NCBI RefSeq assembly: GCF_004005815.1
Contig: NZ_SACK01000008.1
Span: 62,001-126,000, forward strand
DNA: 64,000 nt
Direction: 5' to 3'
From: Mucilaginibacter limnophilus
GTDB lineage: Bacteria; Bacteroidota; Bacteroidia; Sphingobacteriales; Sphingobacteriaceae
Shown: positions 44,615-53,512 of the stretch, one piece after another
Position numbering within the stretch: position 1 is the first letter of the stretch
How the letters are laid out: every line of letters starts with the position of its first letter
Program-made: the position numbers and the translations under genes
Notes under the pieces: generated by a model
Seen by the model: only the letters and a program-made list of their open reading frames with translations
The model's database searches: none
Told to the model about the DNA's origin: nothing

Positions 44615-46273
44615 TTATTTTTTCACCCAGCCGTCTTTAAGTGTAACCGTACGGTTAAACACTAACTTATCAGTCGATGAATGTTTATCAAGCGTAAAGT
44701 ACCCTTTACGGATAAACTGGTAACCTTTTCCGGGAATAGCAGTTGCCAGGTCAGGTTCAATGTATGCGGTTTCAATAACCTTTAAGCTATCAGGATTGAT
44801 GTATTCTTTAAAGTCTCCTTCTTCGTTTGACGGATCTTCAACGCGGAACAGCCTGTCATACAACCTCACTTCGGCGGTTTTAGCATGCTGCGCACTTACC
44901 CAGTGAATGGTACCTTTAACATTAATGCCGCTTGTATCATTTCCCGATTTTGATTCGGGTATATAAGTACAATGTATCTCTGTGATGTTTCCATCGGCGT
45001 CCTTAACCACACTTTCACCTTTAATAATATAAGCATGTTTTAGCCTGACACTAAGGCCTACTCCCAGGCGGAAGAATTTTTTTGGCGGCTCTTCCATAAA
45101 ATCTTCACGTTCTATCCACAGCTCACGGCTGAAAGGTATATCACGGCCACCTTCTCCACCTTCAACCTCAGGGTTATTTTCGCCATGCAACGTTTCTGTT
45201 TGCCCTTCGGGATAGTTAGTTATTATTAATTTCACCGGATCAAGCACAGCCATACGGCGCCATGCGGTTTTATTCAGGTCTTCGCGGATGCAAAACTCCA
45301 GCAGGCTCACATCTATCATATTTTCGCGCTTGGCTACTCCAATGCGGTCGCAAAACTCACGCAAACTGGCAGGTGTATAACCACGACGGCGTAAGCCGCT
45401 GATAGTTGGCATACGCGGATCATCCCAGTCTTCAACATGCCCCTCTTTTACCAGCTGCATTAGCTTACGCTTGCTCATCACCGTATAATTCAGGTTAAGC
45501 CTTGCAAACTCATACTGGCGCGATGGGAATATTTCCAGCTTATTTATAAACCATTCATACAATTCACGGTGAGGGATGAACTCAAGGGTACAGATTGAAT
45601 GTGTAATCTGCTCAATGGCATCCGACTGACCGTGCGCAAAATCATACATAGGATAAATACACCATTTATCGCCGGTACGGTGGTGTTGGGCATGCTTTAT
45701 ACGGTACATCAACGGGTCGCGCATATGCATGTTTGGCGAGGCCAGGTTGGCCTTTGCCCGCAGCACCTTGGCGCCATCCGGATACTTGCCATCCTTCATT
45801 TCTTCAAACAAACGCAGGTTTTCCTCAACGCTACGGCTGCGGTATTCATTTGGCGTACCAGGCTCGGTAGGTGTACCTTTTTGCGCGGCTATTTCTTCGG
45901 CAGTACTATCGTCAACATAAGCCAGGCCTTTCTTAATCAACGTAACTGCAAACTCATACAGCTTATCGAAATAATCTGAAGCATAAAGCTCGTTTTCCCA
46001 CTCGAAACCAAGCCAGCGCACATCTTCTTTAATGCTTTCCACATATTCGGTATCCTCAGTAACCGGGTTGGTATCATCAAAGCGCAGGTTGGTTTTTCCG
46101 CCGTATTTTTTTGCCAAACCGAAATTTAAACAGATTGATTTGGCGTGGCCTATATGCAAATAACCGTTAGGCTCGGGCGGAAAACGAGTATGTACCCTGC
46201 CACCATGCTTGCCGGCACTTATATCTTGTTCAACAATCTCTTCTATGAAATTTAACGATCTTTCTTCGCTCAT
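44615..46273 (-). CDS. glnS: Glutaminyl-tRNA synthetase
   Basis: A 552-residue class I aminoacyl-tRNA synthetase. [19 protein letters not shown] carries the HIGH motif, and [11 protein letters not shown] is the KMSKS-type motif. The C-terminal beta-barrel domain (from about 345) carries out anticodon recognition. Length and domain structure are those of bacterial GlnRS, not of discriminating GluRS. Bacteroidota use direct glutaminylation in part, and this supports it here. Confidence 0.94.
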   Translation of the reverse strand: MSEERSLNFIEEIVEQDISAGKHGGRVHTRFPPEPNGYLHIGHAKSICLNFGLAKKYGGKTNLRFDDTNPVTEDTEYVESIKEDVRWLGFEWENELYASDYFDKLYEFAVTLIKKGLAYVDDSTAEEIAAQKGTPTEPGTPNEYRSRSVEENLRLFEEMKDGKYPDGAKVLRAKANLASPNMHMRDPLMYRIKHAQHHRTGDKWCIYPMYDFAHGQSDAIEQITHSICTLEFIPHRELYEWFINKLEIFPSRQYEFARLNLNYTVMSKRKLMQLVKEGHVEDWDDPRMPTISGLRRRGYTPASLREFCDRIGVAKRENMIDVSLLEFCIREDLNKTAWRRMAVLDPVKLIITNYPEGQTETLHGENNPEVEGGEGGRDIPFSRELWIEREDFMEEPPKKFFRLGVGLSVRLKHAYIIKGESVVKDADGNITEIHCTYIPESKSGNDTSGINVKGTIHWVSAQHAKTAEVRLYDRLFRVEDPSNEEGDFKEYINPDSLKVIETAYIEPDLATAIPGKGYQFIRKGYFTLDKHSSTDKLVFNRTVTLKDGWVKK

Positions 46274-46358
46274 GTAATATAATATAGAACCGCAAAGGTA
46301 ACAAAATAAGGCGTGTTATGCTATTTAAAGGCAGCGTCTTACTTCATAAATAAGCGAC

Positions 46359-47453
46359 TCACTTTGCAGGCGGTGTATAATCAACCGGCAGCATTTCTGC
46401 CATACGCTGGCCTGCCCATGCCCCTTCAAACACCACACCGGCCGGGTTTACCATTACGCCGTTGCTGTCAAAAAAACCATACTCATCTTCAAAGCCAATA
46501 ACTGATGTCGCATAATCAGGCGCATCCGCAGGCTGATATGCTGGTCTAAAATCATGGCGTTCGCGTTTTTTAGTATACATAACATATAAAAAATCACTAA
46601 ACGATAACGCGTAAATGCCTTTAATATCGGTTAGCTTAGTAAAGTCGGTTACAGCAAGCGGCGTTTTTACCAATAGTTGCGCATTGCCAAATAAAGCACG
46701 ACCAGCGCTGTCTTTCTTCCTGATAAGCCGCCGTACTTCGAAGCCATCTTCGGTTAAACGATTGCCCAACACCGATCGCAAAAAGTGCATAGACGAACCC
46801 TTAAAAACATCAAGTCTCTTCTTTTGCCAGCGTTTAACCTGCGAAGGTGTGCCTTTCATATCGGTAAACAGCGGGGAGCCTTCATAATACACAAGTCCGG
46901 TTTTAGCGTTTCGGATAAATTTATTCAGCAGATACTTTATGCGATAACCAAGCTCATGATTTTCAATTTCCAGAAAATCATATGATGAACCTGTCAGCAC
47001 AACCTTATGATCTTCGTATTGCAAGGTCAGCACCTCTGGATTTAATATTTTACACTTTTGAGCCAGTTTCGACGGACCAAGAAACTCACGTTTAAACAGC
47101 TCATACTTTTCTACCCAGTTTTTATCGGGCGTAATACTTACTTCTTTTAATTCGATTGCCTTTGGTTTTAATTTGATATCAGTAAGAACAATATCACTTG
47201 ACGCCATTAAAACATTAGTGCGGTAGGTTTCAAAACCAACCACTGAAACCGCCAACTCGTATTGTCCCGGCTTAACATTGTTAAGTGTAAAAGCGCCTTC
47301 GTTATTGCTGCTGTTACCTACAGTGGCATTAGCCAGAAATATGCTTGCACCAGGCACAGGTTTGTTATCCTCAGCATTAAGCACCCTGCCGGTTATTTTT
47401 TGCGAAAAAACCAGTAACGGACTTAGAAGAAAAAACAGCAGAATCAGCTTCAT
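46359..47453 (-). CDS. Carboxypeptidase-like regulatory domain protein, exported
   Basis: I place the start at 47453 (MKLILLFFLLSPLLVFSQ), which gives a clean signal peptide; an upstream ATG at 47486 only adds charged and mixed residues. About 80 residues of a CarboxypepD_reg-like beta domain follow (KITGRVLNAEDNKPVPGAS). The remaining 270 residues form a Bacteroidota-specific region with KRRLDVFKGSS-like basic patches. It may be a TonB-associated or surface protein, but no barrel is present. Function unknown. Confidence 0.7.
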   Translation of the reverse strand: MKLILLFFLLSPLLVFSQKITGRVLNAEDNKPVPGASIFLANATVGNSSNNEGAFTLNNVKPGQYELAVSVVGFETYRTNVLMASSDIVLTDIKLKPKAIELKEVSITPDKNWVEKYELFKREFLGPSKLAQKCKILNPEVLTLQYEDHKVVLTGSSYDFLEIENHELGYRIKYLLNKFIRNAKTGLVYYEGSPLFTDMKGTPSQVKRWQKKRLDVFKGSSMHFLRSVLGNRLTEDGFEVRRLIRKKDSAGRALFGNAQLLVKTPLAVTDFTKLTDIKGIYALSFSDFLYVMYTKKRERHDFRPAYQPADAPDYATSVIGFEDEYGFFDSNGVMVNPAGVVFEGAWAGQRMAEMLPVDYTPPAK

Positions 47454-47578
47454 AACTAAAAATTTAGTTAAATATAAGTCTTGCAAATGAAAGTGTGTAT
47501 ACCATTTTTTAAATTTTGTTAAACCTTTAGGAGAGATATTGCGTCTTATCTATATACAAACAATAACATACACTTATT

Positions 47579-48001
47579 ATGAAAAGAATTTTGACTTTTG
47601 TTTTATTTATTGGCGTTGCCATGGTAGCATCGTCGTGTAAAAAAGAAATAACCCAGGTTGTGCAGCCTAACATTACTATTTTTAGAGATGTCCGCACCTC
47701 TGATTGGGTGCTGAACAACACAACCACAAATCCGGGAACTACAAACACCTGGTCAGTTGATTTGGATATACCTGAGCTTGATGACTACACAAGTGAAAAT
47801 GGTGCCGTGCTTGTTTATATTGCTGAACCAGGCGGACAGTGGCAACAAATACCGCAAGTATATAATGGCCAGTCTTTCAGCTTTTATCATTCAGCCGGCG
47901 GCATAACAATTGACGCTCAAGCATTTGATGGCGACTCTCCGGCTTTAGATAACCCCGGGGCACTGGATGTAAAGGTGGTTTTAGTAGATTCGATGCCGTA
48001 A
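47579..48001 (+). CDS. Secreted lipoprotein, beta-rich
   Basis: A 140-residue lipoprotein. The signal ends MVASSCKKE with a typical SSC lipobox. The mature part is beta-rich: WVLNNTTTNPGTTNTWSVDLDIPELDDYTSENGA in two stretches, then GGQWQQIPQVYNGQSFSF. No known domain. The gene stands alone and ends at a strong terminator. It faces the convergent terC gene. Confidence 0.75.
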   Translation: MKRILTFVLFIGVAMVASSCKKEITQVVQPNITIFRDVRTSDWVLNNTTTNPGTTNTWSVDLDIPELDDYTSENGAVLVYIAEPGGQWQQIPQVYNGQSFSFYHSAGGITIDAQAFDGDSPALDNPGALDVKVVLVDSMP

Positions 48002-48017
48002 TCTAAAAAATTAGGAA

Positions 48018-48052
48018 GAAAGCCCTGAACAAAATTCAGGGCTTTCTTTTTT
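48018..48052 (+). terminator. Terminator between lipoprotein and terC
   Basis: GAAAGCCCTGAA, loop CAAAA, TTCAGGGCTTTC then TTTTTT. The 12-bp perfect stem has a T run, and the arms are A-rich on the other side, so it may work for terC as well. It overlaps the end of terC by 2 bp. Confidence 0.85.
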
Positions 48053-49103
48053 ATACGTGTTTATGTTTTCTTTTCGGGAATATCAGTGACGCCGCAATAC
48101 TGGCTCCTAGTATCGCTAATATGGCTATCAGCGAATGGGTAGTGGTAAAGCCCCATTCTTCAAAGTAATGACCGCCAAGCATTTTCAGACCGATAAAAAC
48201 CAGCAAGAACGACAAACCTGTTTTTAAGTAATGGAATTTGTGGATGATGTTCACCAGTAGGAAGAACATCGACCGCAGGCCAAGTATGGCAAATATGTTT
48301 GAAAAGAAAACGATGTATGGGTCCTTGGTTACGGAAAATATAGCCGGGATAGAGTCAACGGCGAAAATTACATCAGTAAATTCAATAATCAGCAATACCA
48401 GGAAGAGTGGAGTAATAAGCTTTTTACCCTGTATTTTTGTAAAAAATCTTCCGCCTACAAAGTGAGGATGTACGCCAAAATGTTTCGAGGCGAATTTTAC
48501 TACAGGGTGATTCTCCGGATCGATCTTTTCTTCCTGATTACGGTTTATAAACATTGTGACACCCGTATATATAAGGAATCCACCAAAGATGTACAGCACC
48601 CAGTGAAAGCGGTCGATAAGCGTTGAGCCAAGAAAGATAAAGATAAACCGCATTACTATTGCACCCAGTATGCCCCATACCAAAACCTTGTGATAGTACT
48701 TTTCAGCTACACCGAAAGCCGAAAATATTAACACCATAACAAAGATGTTATCAACCGACAATGCGTATTCAACCACATAGCCGGTTATAAATTCCAGTCC
48801 GAGATTTTTACGGTATATGGCAAGGCTGCCCTCAAAATCAGCCGGGTTAAGTTTAAGCTTATGAAAGTTATCAATGTTTTTTTGCTGCAGTTGCGCAAAG
48901 TTTTCAATGCCATGCAGCAGGTGCCCGTAATTGATTATAAGTACATAGAAACCAATAGCAAGCGCTACCCAAACGCCGCTCATTATACCGGCTTGTTTAA
49001 TGCTTATAGGCTTATCCTTTTTAGCGAAAACACCCAGGTCAATAGCCAGCATAAGGCCTATAAAAACTATAAACCCAATTATAAAAATAAGTTCGTTACT
49101 CAT
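48051..49103 (-). CDS. TerC/Alx family membrane protein
   Basis: A 350-residue protein with about nine helices. LIIEFTDVIFAVDSIPAIFSVT and ALSVDNIFVMVLIFSAF hold the conserved Asp residues of TerC. The C-terminus is basic (FPKRKHKHV). Family members export Mn2+ or protect from metals and tellurite. Its start overlaps the stop of the polyprenyl synthase gene by 1 bp (TAATG). No yybP-type riboswitch is possible, since it sits directly behind another gene. Confidence 0.9.
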   Translation of the reverse strand: MSNELIFIIGFIVFIGLMLAIDLGVFAKKDKPISIKQAGIMSGVWVALAIGFYVLIINYGHLLHGIENFAQLQQKNIDNFHKLKLNPADFEGSLAIYRKNLGLEFITGYVVEYALSVDNIFVMVLIFSAFGVAEKYYHKVLVWGILGAIVMRFIFIFLGSTLIDRFHWVLYIFGGFLIYTGVTMFINRNQEEKIDPENHPVVKFASKHFGVHPHFVGGRFFTKIQGKKLITPLFLVLLIIEFTDVIFAVDSIPAIFSVTKDPYIVFFSNIFAILGLRSMFFLLVNIIHKFHYLKTGLSFLLVFIGLKMLGGHYFEEWGFTTTHSLIAILAILGASIAASLIFPKRKHKHV

Positions 49104-50074
49104 TATTTAGTACGTTCGGTAGTAAACAGCACCAGTTGTTCAAGGGCACGGCGATATTCACCGTCGGGAAAAGTATTCAGTATTTCAAACGCTTCGTCCT
49201 GATATTTTTTCATTTGGGTTTCGGCATATTGCAGGCCGCCGGTATTTTTCACAAAATCTATTATTTGTGATATTTTTTTAGGGTCGTCGTTATGATTTTT
49301 CACCAGGCTTATCATGCGTTTTCTTTCGGCGGTTTCGCAGTGCTTCAACGCGTATATCAGCGGCAGCGTCACCTTTTTTTCCTTTATATCAATTCCTAAA
49401 GGTTTGCCAACATCATCTGTGCCAAAATCAAACATATCGTCTTTTATCTGAAAAGCGATACCTATTTTCTCACCAAACAGGCGCATTTTTTCAATGGTGT
49501 CTTCATCCGCACCTGCCGATGCCGCCCCGCAGGCACAGCACGCTGCAATAAGTGATGCCGTTTTCTGACGGATTACCTCGTAATATACCGGCTCATCAAC
49601 ATCCATGCGGCGCACTTTTTCAACCTGCAGCAACTCACCTTCACTCATTTGCTTTACCGCCTCCGAAACAATTTTCAGCAGTTTGAAGTCGTCGTTATTA
49701 ATGGAAAGAAGCAGCCCTTTAGATAGCAGATAATCGCCTACCAGTACGGCTATTTTATTTTTCCATAAGGCGTTTATCGAAAAGAAGCCGCGTCGCTGAT
49801 ATGAGTTATCTACCACATCATCATGCACAAGGGTAGCGGTATGCAACAGTTCAACCAAAGCCGCTCCCCGGTGGGTTGATTCATTTATACCACCGCAAAT
49901 GCTTGCCGAAAAAAACACGAACATAGGCCGTATCTGCTTGCCTTTGCGTTTTACAATGTAGTGCGTAATACGGTCGAGCAGTGGCACCGAACTTTGCATA
50001 GATGCTTTGAACTTTTCTTCAAAAGCGTCAATATCAGCAGCTATGGGTTTTTTAATTTCGTTAATGCCGGGCAT
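49103..50074 (-). CDS. Polyprenyl diphosphate synthase
   Basis: A 323-residue all-helical prenyltransferase. LVHDDVVDN is the first aspartate-rich motif and FQIKDDMFDFG the second. It condenses isopentenyl diphosphate onto allylic primers to make a long chain (hepta- or octaprenyl) for menaquinone. The exact chain length cannot be read. It is co-translated with terC. Confidence 0.93.
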   Translation of the reverse strand: MPGINEIKKPIAADIDAFEEKFKASMQSSVPLLDRITHYIVKRKGKQIRPMFVFFSASICGGINESTHRGAALVELLHTATLVHDDVVDNSYQRRGFFSINALWKNKIAVLVGDYLLSKGLLLSINNDDFKLLKIVSEAVKQMSEGELLQVEKVRRMDVDEPVYYEVIRQKTASLIAACCACGAASAGADEDTIEKMRLFGEKIGIAFQIKDDMFDFGTDDVGKPLGIDIKEKKVTLPLIYALKHCETAERKRMISLVKNHNDDPKKISQIIDFVKNTGGLQYAETQMKKYQDEAFEILNTFPDGEYRRALEQLVLFTTERTK

Positions 50075-50304
50075 TTAAACTCAACAGTATTTTAGTGATG
50101 CAATGCCTGTGGCATTTCAAGGGGCAAACATAAGGTAAATTCGGTATAAAAGCACCGTGCGGATTTTTTTTACATCGACATTAAACCTTCTTACAAGTAG
50201 GCCATCAAACCAATAAACAGCAACATCCGGGCATTGAGTGCCGTAAAAGTATTTATTTGCCCGTCCATCCATATATAGTTTTTTTAGTATCAAGTTTATG
50301 TGGA

Positions 50305-50336
50305 GCGAGGCCTTGAAAACAAGGCTTCGCTTTTTT
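50305..50336 (+). terminator. Strong terminator, no upstream protein gene
   Basis: GCGAGGCCTTG, loop AAAA, CAAGGCTTCGC (11 bp with one G-U pair), then TTTTTT. A plus-strand RNA ending here would start in 50075-50300. Confidence 0.8.
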
Positions 50337-50357
50337 AATTTATACGGCTATATTAAT

Positions 50358-50365
50358 TACCTTTG
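50358..50365 (+). promoter_or_regulatory. -7 element of the tRNA-Ser promoter
   Basis: TACCTTTG is an exact TAnnTTTG match, 19 bp before the first tRNA base. Confidence 0.5.
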
Positions 50366-50383
50366 CGGGATTTGCAAATAAAC

Positions 50384-50471
50384 GGAGAGGTGTCTGAGTG
50401 GTCGAAAGAGCACGCCTGGAAAGTGTGTATACATCAAAAGTGTATCGAGGGTTCGAATCCCTCTCTCTCCG
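50384..50471 (+). tRNA. tRNA-Ser (anticodon GGA)
   Basis: Acceptor arms GGAGAGG and TCTCTCC pair (one G-U), with discriminator G at 50471. The anticodon stem CACGC/GTGTG encloses CTGGAAA with anticodon GGA at 50418-50420. A long variable arm and a T-arm with TTCGAAT follow, as for class II tRNA-Ser. The 3' CCA is not encoded. Its 3' end is a common integration target, and an integrase gene lies 370 bp further on. Confidence 0.96.
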
Positions 50472-50495
50472 CCGATTTTCATACTGAAATGAACT

Positions 50496-50531
50496 AAAAG
50501 CCCGTTTTTCGCATGAAAACGGGCTTTTTTA
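50496..50531 (+). terminator. Terminator after tRNA-Ser
   Basis: AAAAGCCCGTTTT, 7-nt loop, AAAACGGGCTTTT and more T. It is a perfect stem 24 nt past the tRNA. Confidence 0.85.
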
Positions 50532-50572
50532 TTTTTTCACCAAGCTTTTTTATACGCCAATTCATAAGTTTT

Positions 50573-50666
50573 TGGTGCGTAATTCGGTGAGTCATTCCAA
50601 CTTTTTGATTGACTCACCAAAAAGGGCTTAAAGCGCTGACTAACAACCAGTTCAAAAAATGAACAT
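50573..50666 (+). repeat. 94-bp direct repeat, copy A
   Basis: Copies A and B are of equal length with 80 of 94 identical positions. Each opens TGGTGCGTAATTCGGTGAGTCATT, has an inverted repeat GGTGAGTCA/TGACTCACC (50586-50594, 50610-50618), and ends with GTTCA-AAAAA-TGAAC. They lie just upstream of the integrase gene. Confidence 0.9.
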
Positions 50667-50696
50667 GTTAAACTGTTTCATTCGTCAATTTGGCTC

Positions 50697-50790
50697 TGGT
50701 GCGTAATTCGGTGAGTCATTTCGATTTTTCGGGTGACTCACCAGAAAGGGCTTAATTAATTGACTGACAGCCAGTTCAAAAAATGAACAT
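50697..50790 (+). repeat. 94-bp direct repeat, copy B
   Basis: Second copy. The inverted repeat is at 50710-50718 and 50734-50742. The period is 124 bp from copy A. The shared GTGAGTCATT is found a third time at 50835-50844, ending right at the integrase ATG. Confidence 0.9.
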
Positions 50791-50844
50791 CTTGTCTTAA
50801 AGTGGCCGTAAATCTAAATTTGTTTAACCATTTAGTGAGTCATT

Positions 50845-52062
50845 ATGAAGACAATTTTTAGTGTACTTTTCTACTTGAAAAGTCCAAGAAACTACAGATC
50901 CGGTCCTAAGCCTGTTTACATGCGCATCACAGTAGATGGCAAGCGGTGCGAACTCAGCACCGGCCGTGAATGCGAACCGTCACAGTGGATTAGTTCCGCA
51001 GGACGAATGAAAGGAACCAAGGAAAACGTCAAAGCCTTTAACAATTATTTGGATACGCTTCGGGCCCAGGTGGATGACGCCCACAGCGCCATGATCAAAG
51101 CGGATGATGTGATCACGGCAGAGCGTTTAAGGGACAAATTCCTGGGAAAAGACGAACATCCCAGAATGCTGATCGAGATCTTTCAGGATCACAACGATCG
51201 TTACGAAAAACTAATCGGTAACGGCGGATCAAAGGGAACGTTGAGCAGATACCGGATCTCGCTAGCGCATACGCAGCGCTTTATTAAATGGCGGTACCAT
51301 CTAAACGACATTCCGGTTCGTAAGATCGACCATCAATTTATAACGGATTACGATTACTGGCTGAGGTCTGAAAGAAATTGCGGAAACAATTCAGCAGTGA
51401 AATATATCAGAAACTTTAAAAAGGTCGTATTGATATGCCTTGATAACGGCTGGATCGACCGGAACCCTTTTATGAAATACAAGGGAAAGACCAAGCGCGT
51501 GCAACGTGTATGTCTCGAACAATCGGACATTGACCGGCTGATGTATAAAGAATTCGCATCGAGCCGCCTGGAACAGGTAAGGGATATCTTTTTATTCAGT
51601 TGTTTCACCGGGCTGGCTTATGTAGATGTTAAAAAGCTGCACCGTGACCATTTGACCAACCGTTACGACGGTGAGATATGGATCGTTACCAACCGGCAAA
51701 AAACAGATGTTCCCACTCGTGTGCCACTATTGCCACAAGCTATTGATCTGATGCGAAAGTATGAATACCACCCTAAGTGTGCGAATACAGGTCTGGTCTT
51801 TCCAGTACCGTCCAATCAGAAAGTAAACGACTATCTGAAAGAAATTGCTGAGCTATGTGGTATTAAAACCGAATTGACATTCCATATAGCCCGCCACACT
51901 TTCGCGACAACCGTAACACTCGCCAATGACGTGCCTATTGAAAGTGTTTCCGTTATGCTCGGCCATACGAGTATCAGAACCACGCAAGAATATGCCAAGG
52001 TGCTCAACGTAAAATTGAGTAAGGACATGCAAGCACTTAAATTGAAGATTGCGAAGGTTTGA
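50845..52062 (+). CDS. Tyrosine integrase (Bacteroidota type)
   Basis: A 405-residue site-specific recombinase. The N-terminal arm-binding domain (about 1-95), the SAM-like core-binding domain (about 105-200) and the catalytic domain are all present. Catalytic residues: HIAR with His347 and Arg350, LGH with His374, and Tyr383 in QEYAKV. The usual first Arg is absent: FTGLAYVDVKKL has Ala-Tyr in its place, a variation also known from IntDOT-like enzymes. It is beside a tRNA-Ser, so it probably integrated an element there. The DNA upstream holds its likely binding repeats. Confidence 0.93.
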   Translation: MKTIFSVLFYLKSPRNYRSGPKPVYMRITVDGKRCELSTGRECEPSQWISSAGRMKGTKENVKAFNNYLDTLRAQVDDAHSAMIKADDVITAERLRDKFLGKDEHPRMLIEIFQDHNDRYEKLIGNGGSKGTLSRYRISLAHTQRFIKWRYHLNDIPVRKIDHQFITDYDYWLRSERNCGNNSAVKYIRNFKKVVLICLDNGWIDRNPFMKYKGKTKRVQRVCLEQSDIDRLMYKEFASSRLEQVRDIFLFSCFTGLAYVDVKKLHRDHLTNRYDGEIWIVTNRQKTDVPTRVPLLPQAIDLMRKYEYHPKCANTGLVFPVPSNQKVNDYLKEIAELCGIKTELTFHIARHTFATTVTLANDVPIESVSVMLGHTSIRTTQEYAKVLNVKLSKDMQALKLKIAKV

Positions 52063-52078
52063 ACGTAAATAAGACAGG

Positions 52079-53089
52079 ATGAAAAAAGAAAAGGAAATCA
52101 AACCGCCGATCATAACTGATATACAAGCGATCTTTGATCGTGCCCGGCAGGCAGCTATACGTTCCGTCGACTTTGAACGGGTGATGATGTACTGGCAGAT
52201 CGGTAGAAGAATAATTGAGGAAGAGCAGGGTGGTGAACAACGGGCAATTTATGGGGAACGTCTGATCCCATATATTTCTGAGCAACTGATGCCAACATTG
52301 GGAAGTATCTTCTCAACACGAAATCTCATATATATAAGGCAATTTTATCGCACCTTTCCAATTGCGAACGCACTGCGTTCGCAATTGAGTTGGACACATT
52401 ATCGATCACTTTCTGCCATCAGCAGCATTGAAAAACGTGAATTCTACCTGAGCGAAACCATCAAAAATAACTGGACGGCCAGGCAAATGGAGCGACAGAT
52501 CAACAGTCATTTGTTCGAGCGCTTACTTTCCAGCACCGACAAAGAGACTTTATTGTCGGTCGCCAGAAATGAAAAGCAGCCAGCTGACCCCAAAGATATT
52601 GTTAAGGACCCTATGATATTAGAGTTTCTTGGCTTAAAGCCGGAATCCTCTTATTATGAAAAAGACCTGGAAACCGCGTTGATCACCCATTTACAGGAAT
52701 TCATGCTGGAGCTTGGAAATGGCTATTCATTTGTTGCAAGACAAAAACGCATACATCTGGATGGTGATGACTTCTTTATCGACTTGGTGTTTTATAACAG
52801 GCTACTACAATGTTTTGTAATAGTTGAATTGAAAACGCATAAGCTTACTCATCAGGATATCGGACAGTTACAGATGTATGTAAACTATTATGATCGTATA
52901 GAAAAGCTTCCGCATGAAATGCCGACCGTAGGCATTCTATTGTGCCTTGAAAAAAATGATACCGTTGTTAAGTTTTCGCTGCCTGAAAATGCCAACATAT
53001 TTGCGTCTAAGTATCAGCTTTACCTCCCCACAGCCGACCAATTGCAGTCCGAACTGCAAAAAGAATTGAGCAAGCAAAACGTTCAGTAA
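52079..53089 (+). CDS. YhcG/DUF1016 PDDEXK nuclease-family protein
   Basis: A 336-residue protein. Residues of about 15-170 match DUF1016 N-terminal (YWQIGRRIIEEEQ, FYRTFPIANALRSQLSWTHYRSL in two parts). The C-terminal PDDEXK nuclease shows FIDLVFYNRLLQCFVIVELK, with Asp and the E-x-K pair intact. It follows the integrase by 16 bp. Such proteins accompany mobile elements and restriction loci, but no function is settled. The gene holds a perfect palindrome (52359-52387), and a related one follows its stop. Confidence 0.88.
   Translation: MKKEKEIKPPIITDIQAIFDRARQAAIRSVDFERVMMYWQIGRRIIEEEQGGEQRAIYGERLIPYISEQLMPTLGSIFSTRNLIYIRQFYRTFPIANALRSQLSWTHYRSLSAISSIEKREFYLSETIKNNWTARQMERQINSHLFERLLSSTDKETLLSVARNEKQPADPKDIVKDPMILEFLGLKPESSYYEKDLETALITHLQEFMLELGNGYSFVARQKRIHLDGDDFFIDLVFYNRLLQCFVIVELKTHKLTHQDIGQLQMYVNYYDRIEKLPHEMPTVGILLCLEKNDTVVKFSLPENANIFASKYQLYLPTADQLQSELQKELSKQNVQ
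52359..52387. repeat. Perfect palindrome inside yhcG
   Basis: CAATTGCGAACGC, loop ACT, GCGTTCGCAATTG: a 13-bp perfect inverted repeat in the coding region (residues about 94-103, IANALRSQL). It shares AATTG-GAACGC with the palindrome at 53094-53134. Confidence 0.9.
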
Positions 53090-53093
53090 CAGG

Positions 53094-53134
53094 ATTCCCC
53101 AATTGTGAACGCGGTGCGTTCACAATTGGGGAAT
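53094..53134. repeat. Perfect 19-bp palindrome just after yhcG
   Basis: ATTCCCCAATTGTGAACGC, loop GGT, GCGTTCACAATTGGGGAAT. It starts 5 bp after the yhcG stop. It has no T run, so it is not a plain terminator. Confidence 0.92.
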
Positions 53135-53359
53135 GTTAGATAATGCCTACTTCATCAATTAAAAATCATCCATTTTATGATGTGGGTTGTTGTTCCAACC
53201 CTTCCGGTCAAAGTAGTTCTACTTTAAATCTATCAGAGGAATAAACGTAATGCTTTACAGGATGACACTTACGTCCTCTAATAAATGGTAACTGTCAGAT
53301 TAAATCGTGACTATCTCATTTGATGTATGTTTTAAGTACATCTTCAAGTAAGGTTTCCC

Positions 53360-53512
53360 TTAAACGTGTTCTGCGTTGCGGCCTTCAAAAACGATCCATT
53401 TGGTATTGAAACCGTCGTTTATTTCCGCCATTAAACGTGATGCATCCGCCGTGAAGCCAAAGGAAGCATAGGTTTGCTCATATTCACTTCGTGGAATCGT
53501 AATACCCGCCAT
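53360..53512 (-). pseudogene. Fragment resembling the C-terminus of an NmrA-type oxidoreductase
   Basis: An ATG-started frame of 50 codons reads MAGITIPRSEYEQTYASFGF, then a segment ending WIVFEGRNAEHV. The pattern ..GFTADASRLMAEINDG resembles the C-terminal end of NmrA-like NAD(P)-binding proteins. The stop cuts it early and no N-terminal domain lies upstream, so it is likely a remnant. Identification is tentative. Confidence 0.35.

Larger units (their letters stand above)
50075..50383. other. Gene-free stretch with orphan terminator and tRNA promoter
   Basis: A 309-bp region before tRNA-Ser. It holds a plus-strand terminator at 50305-50336 with no protein gene ahead of it, suggesting a small transcript, and the tRNA promoter. 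An A-rich segment near 50200 shows no reading frame of use. Confidence 0.45.

Noticed and set aside
47454..47486. Upstream start of the CarboxypepD_reg protein
   Set aside because: It would bury the signal peptide behind eleven mixed residues.
50573..50790. CRISPR-like repeat-spacer-repeat
   Set aside because: Only two units of 94 bp with a 30-bp gap, diverged and followed by an integrase; no cas gene and no array.
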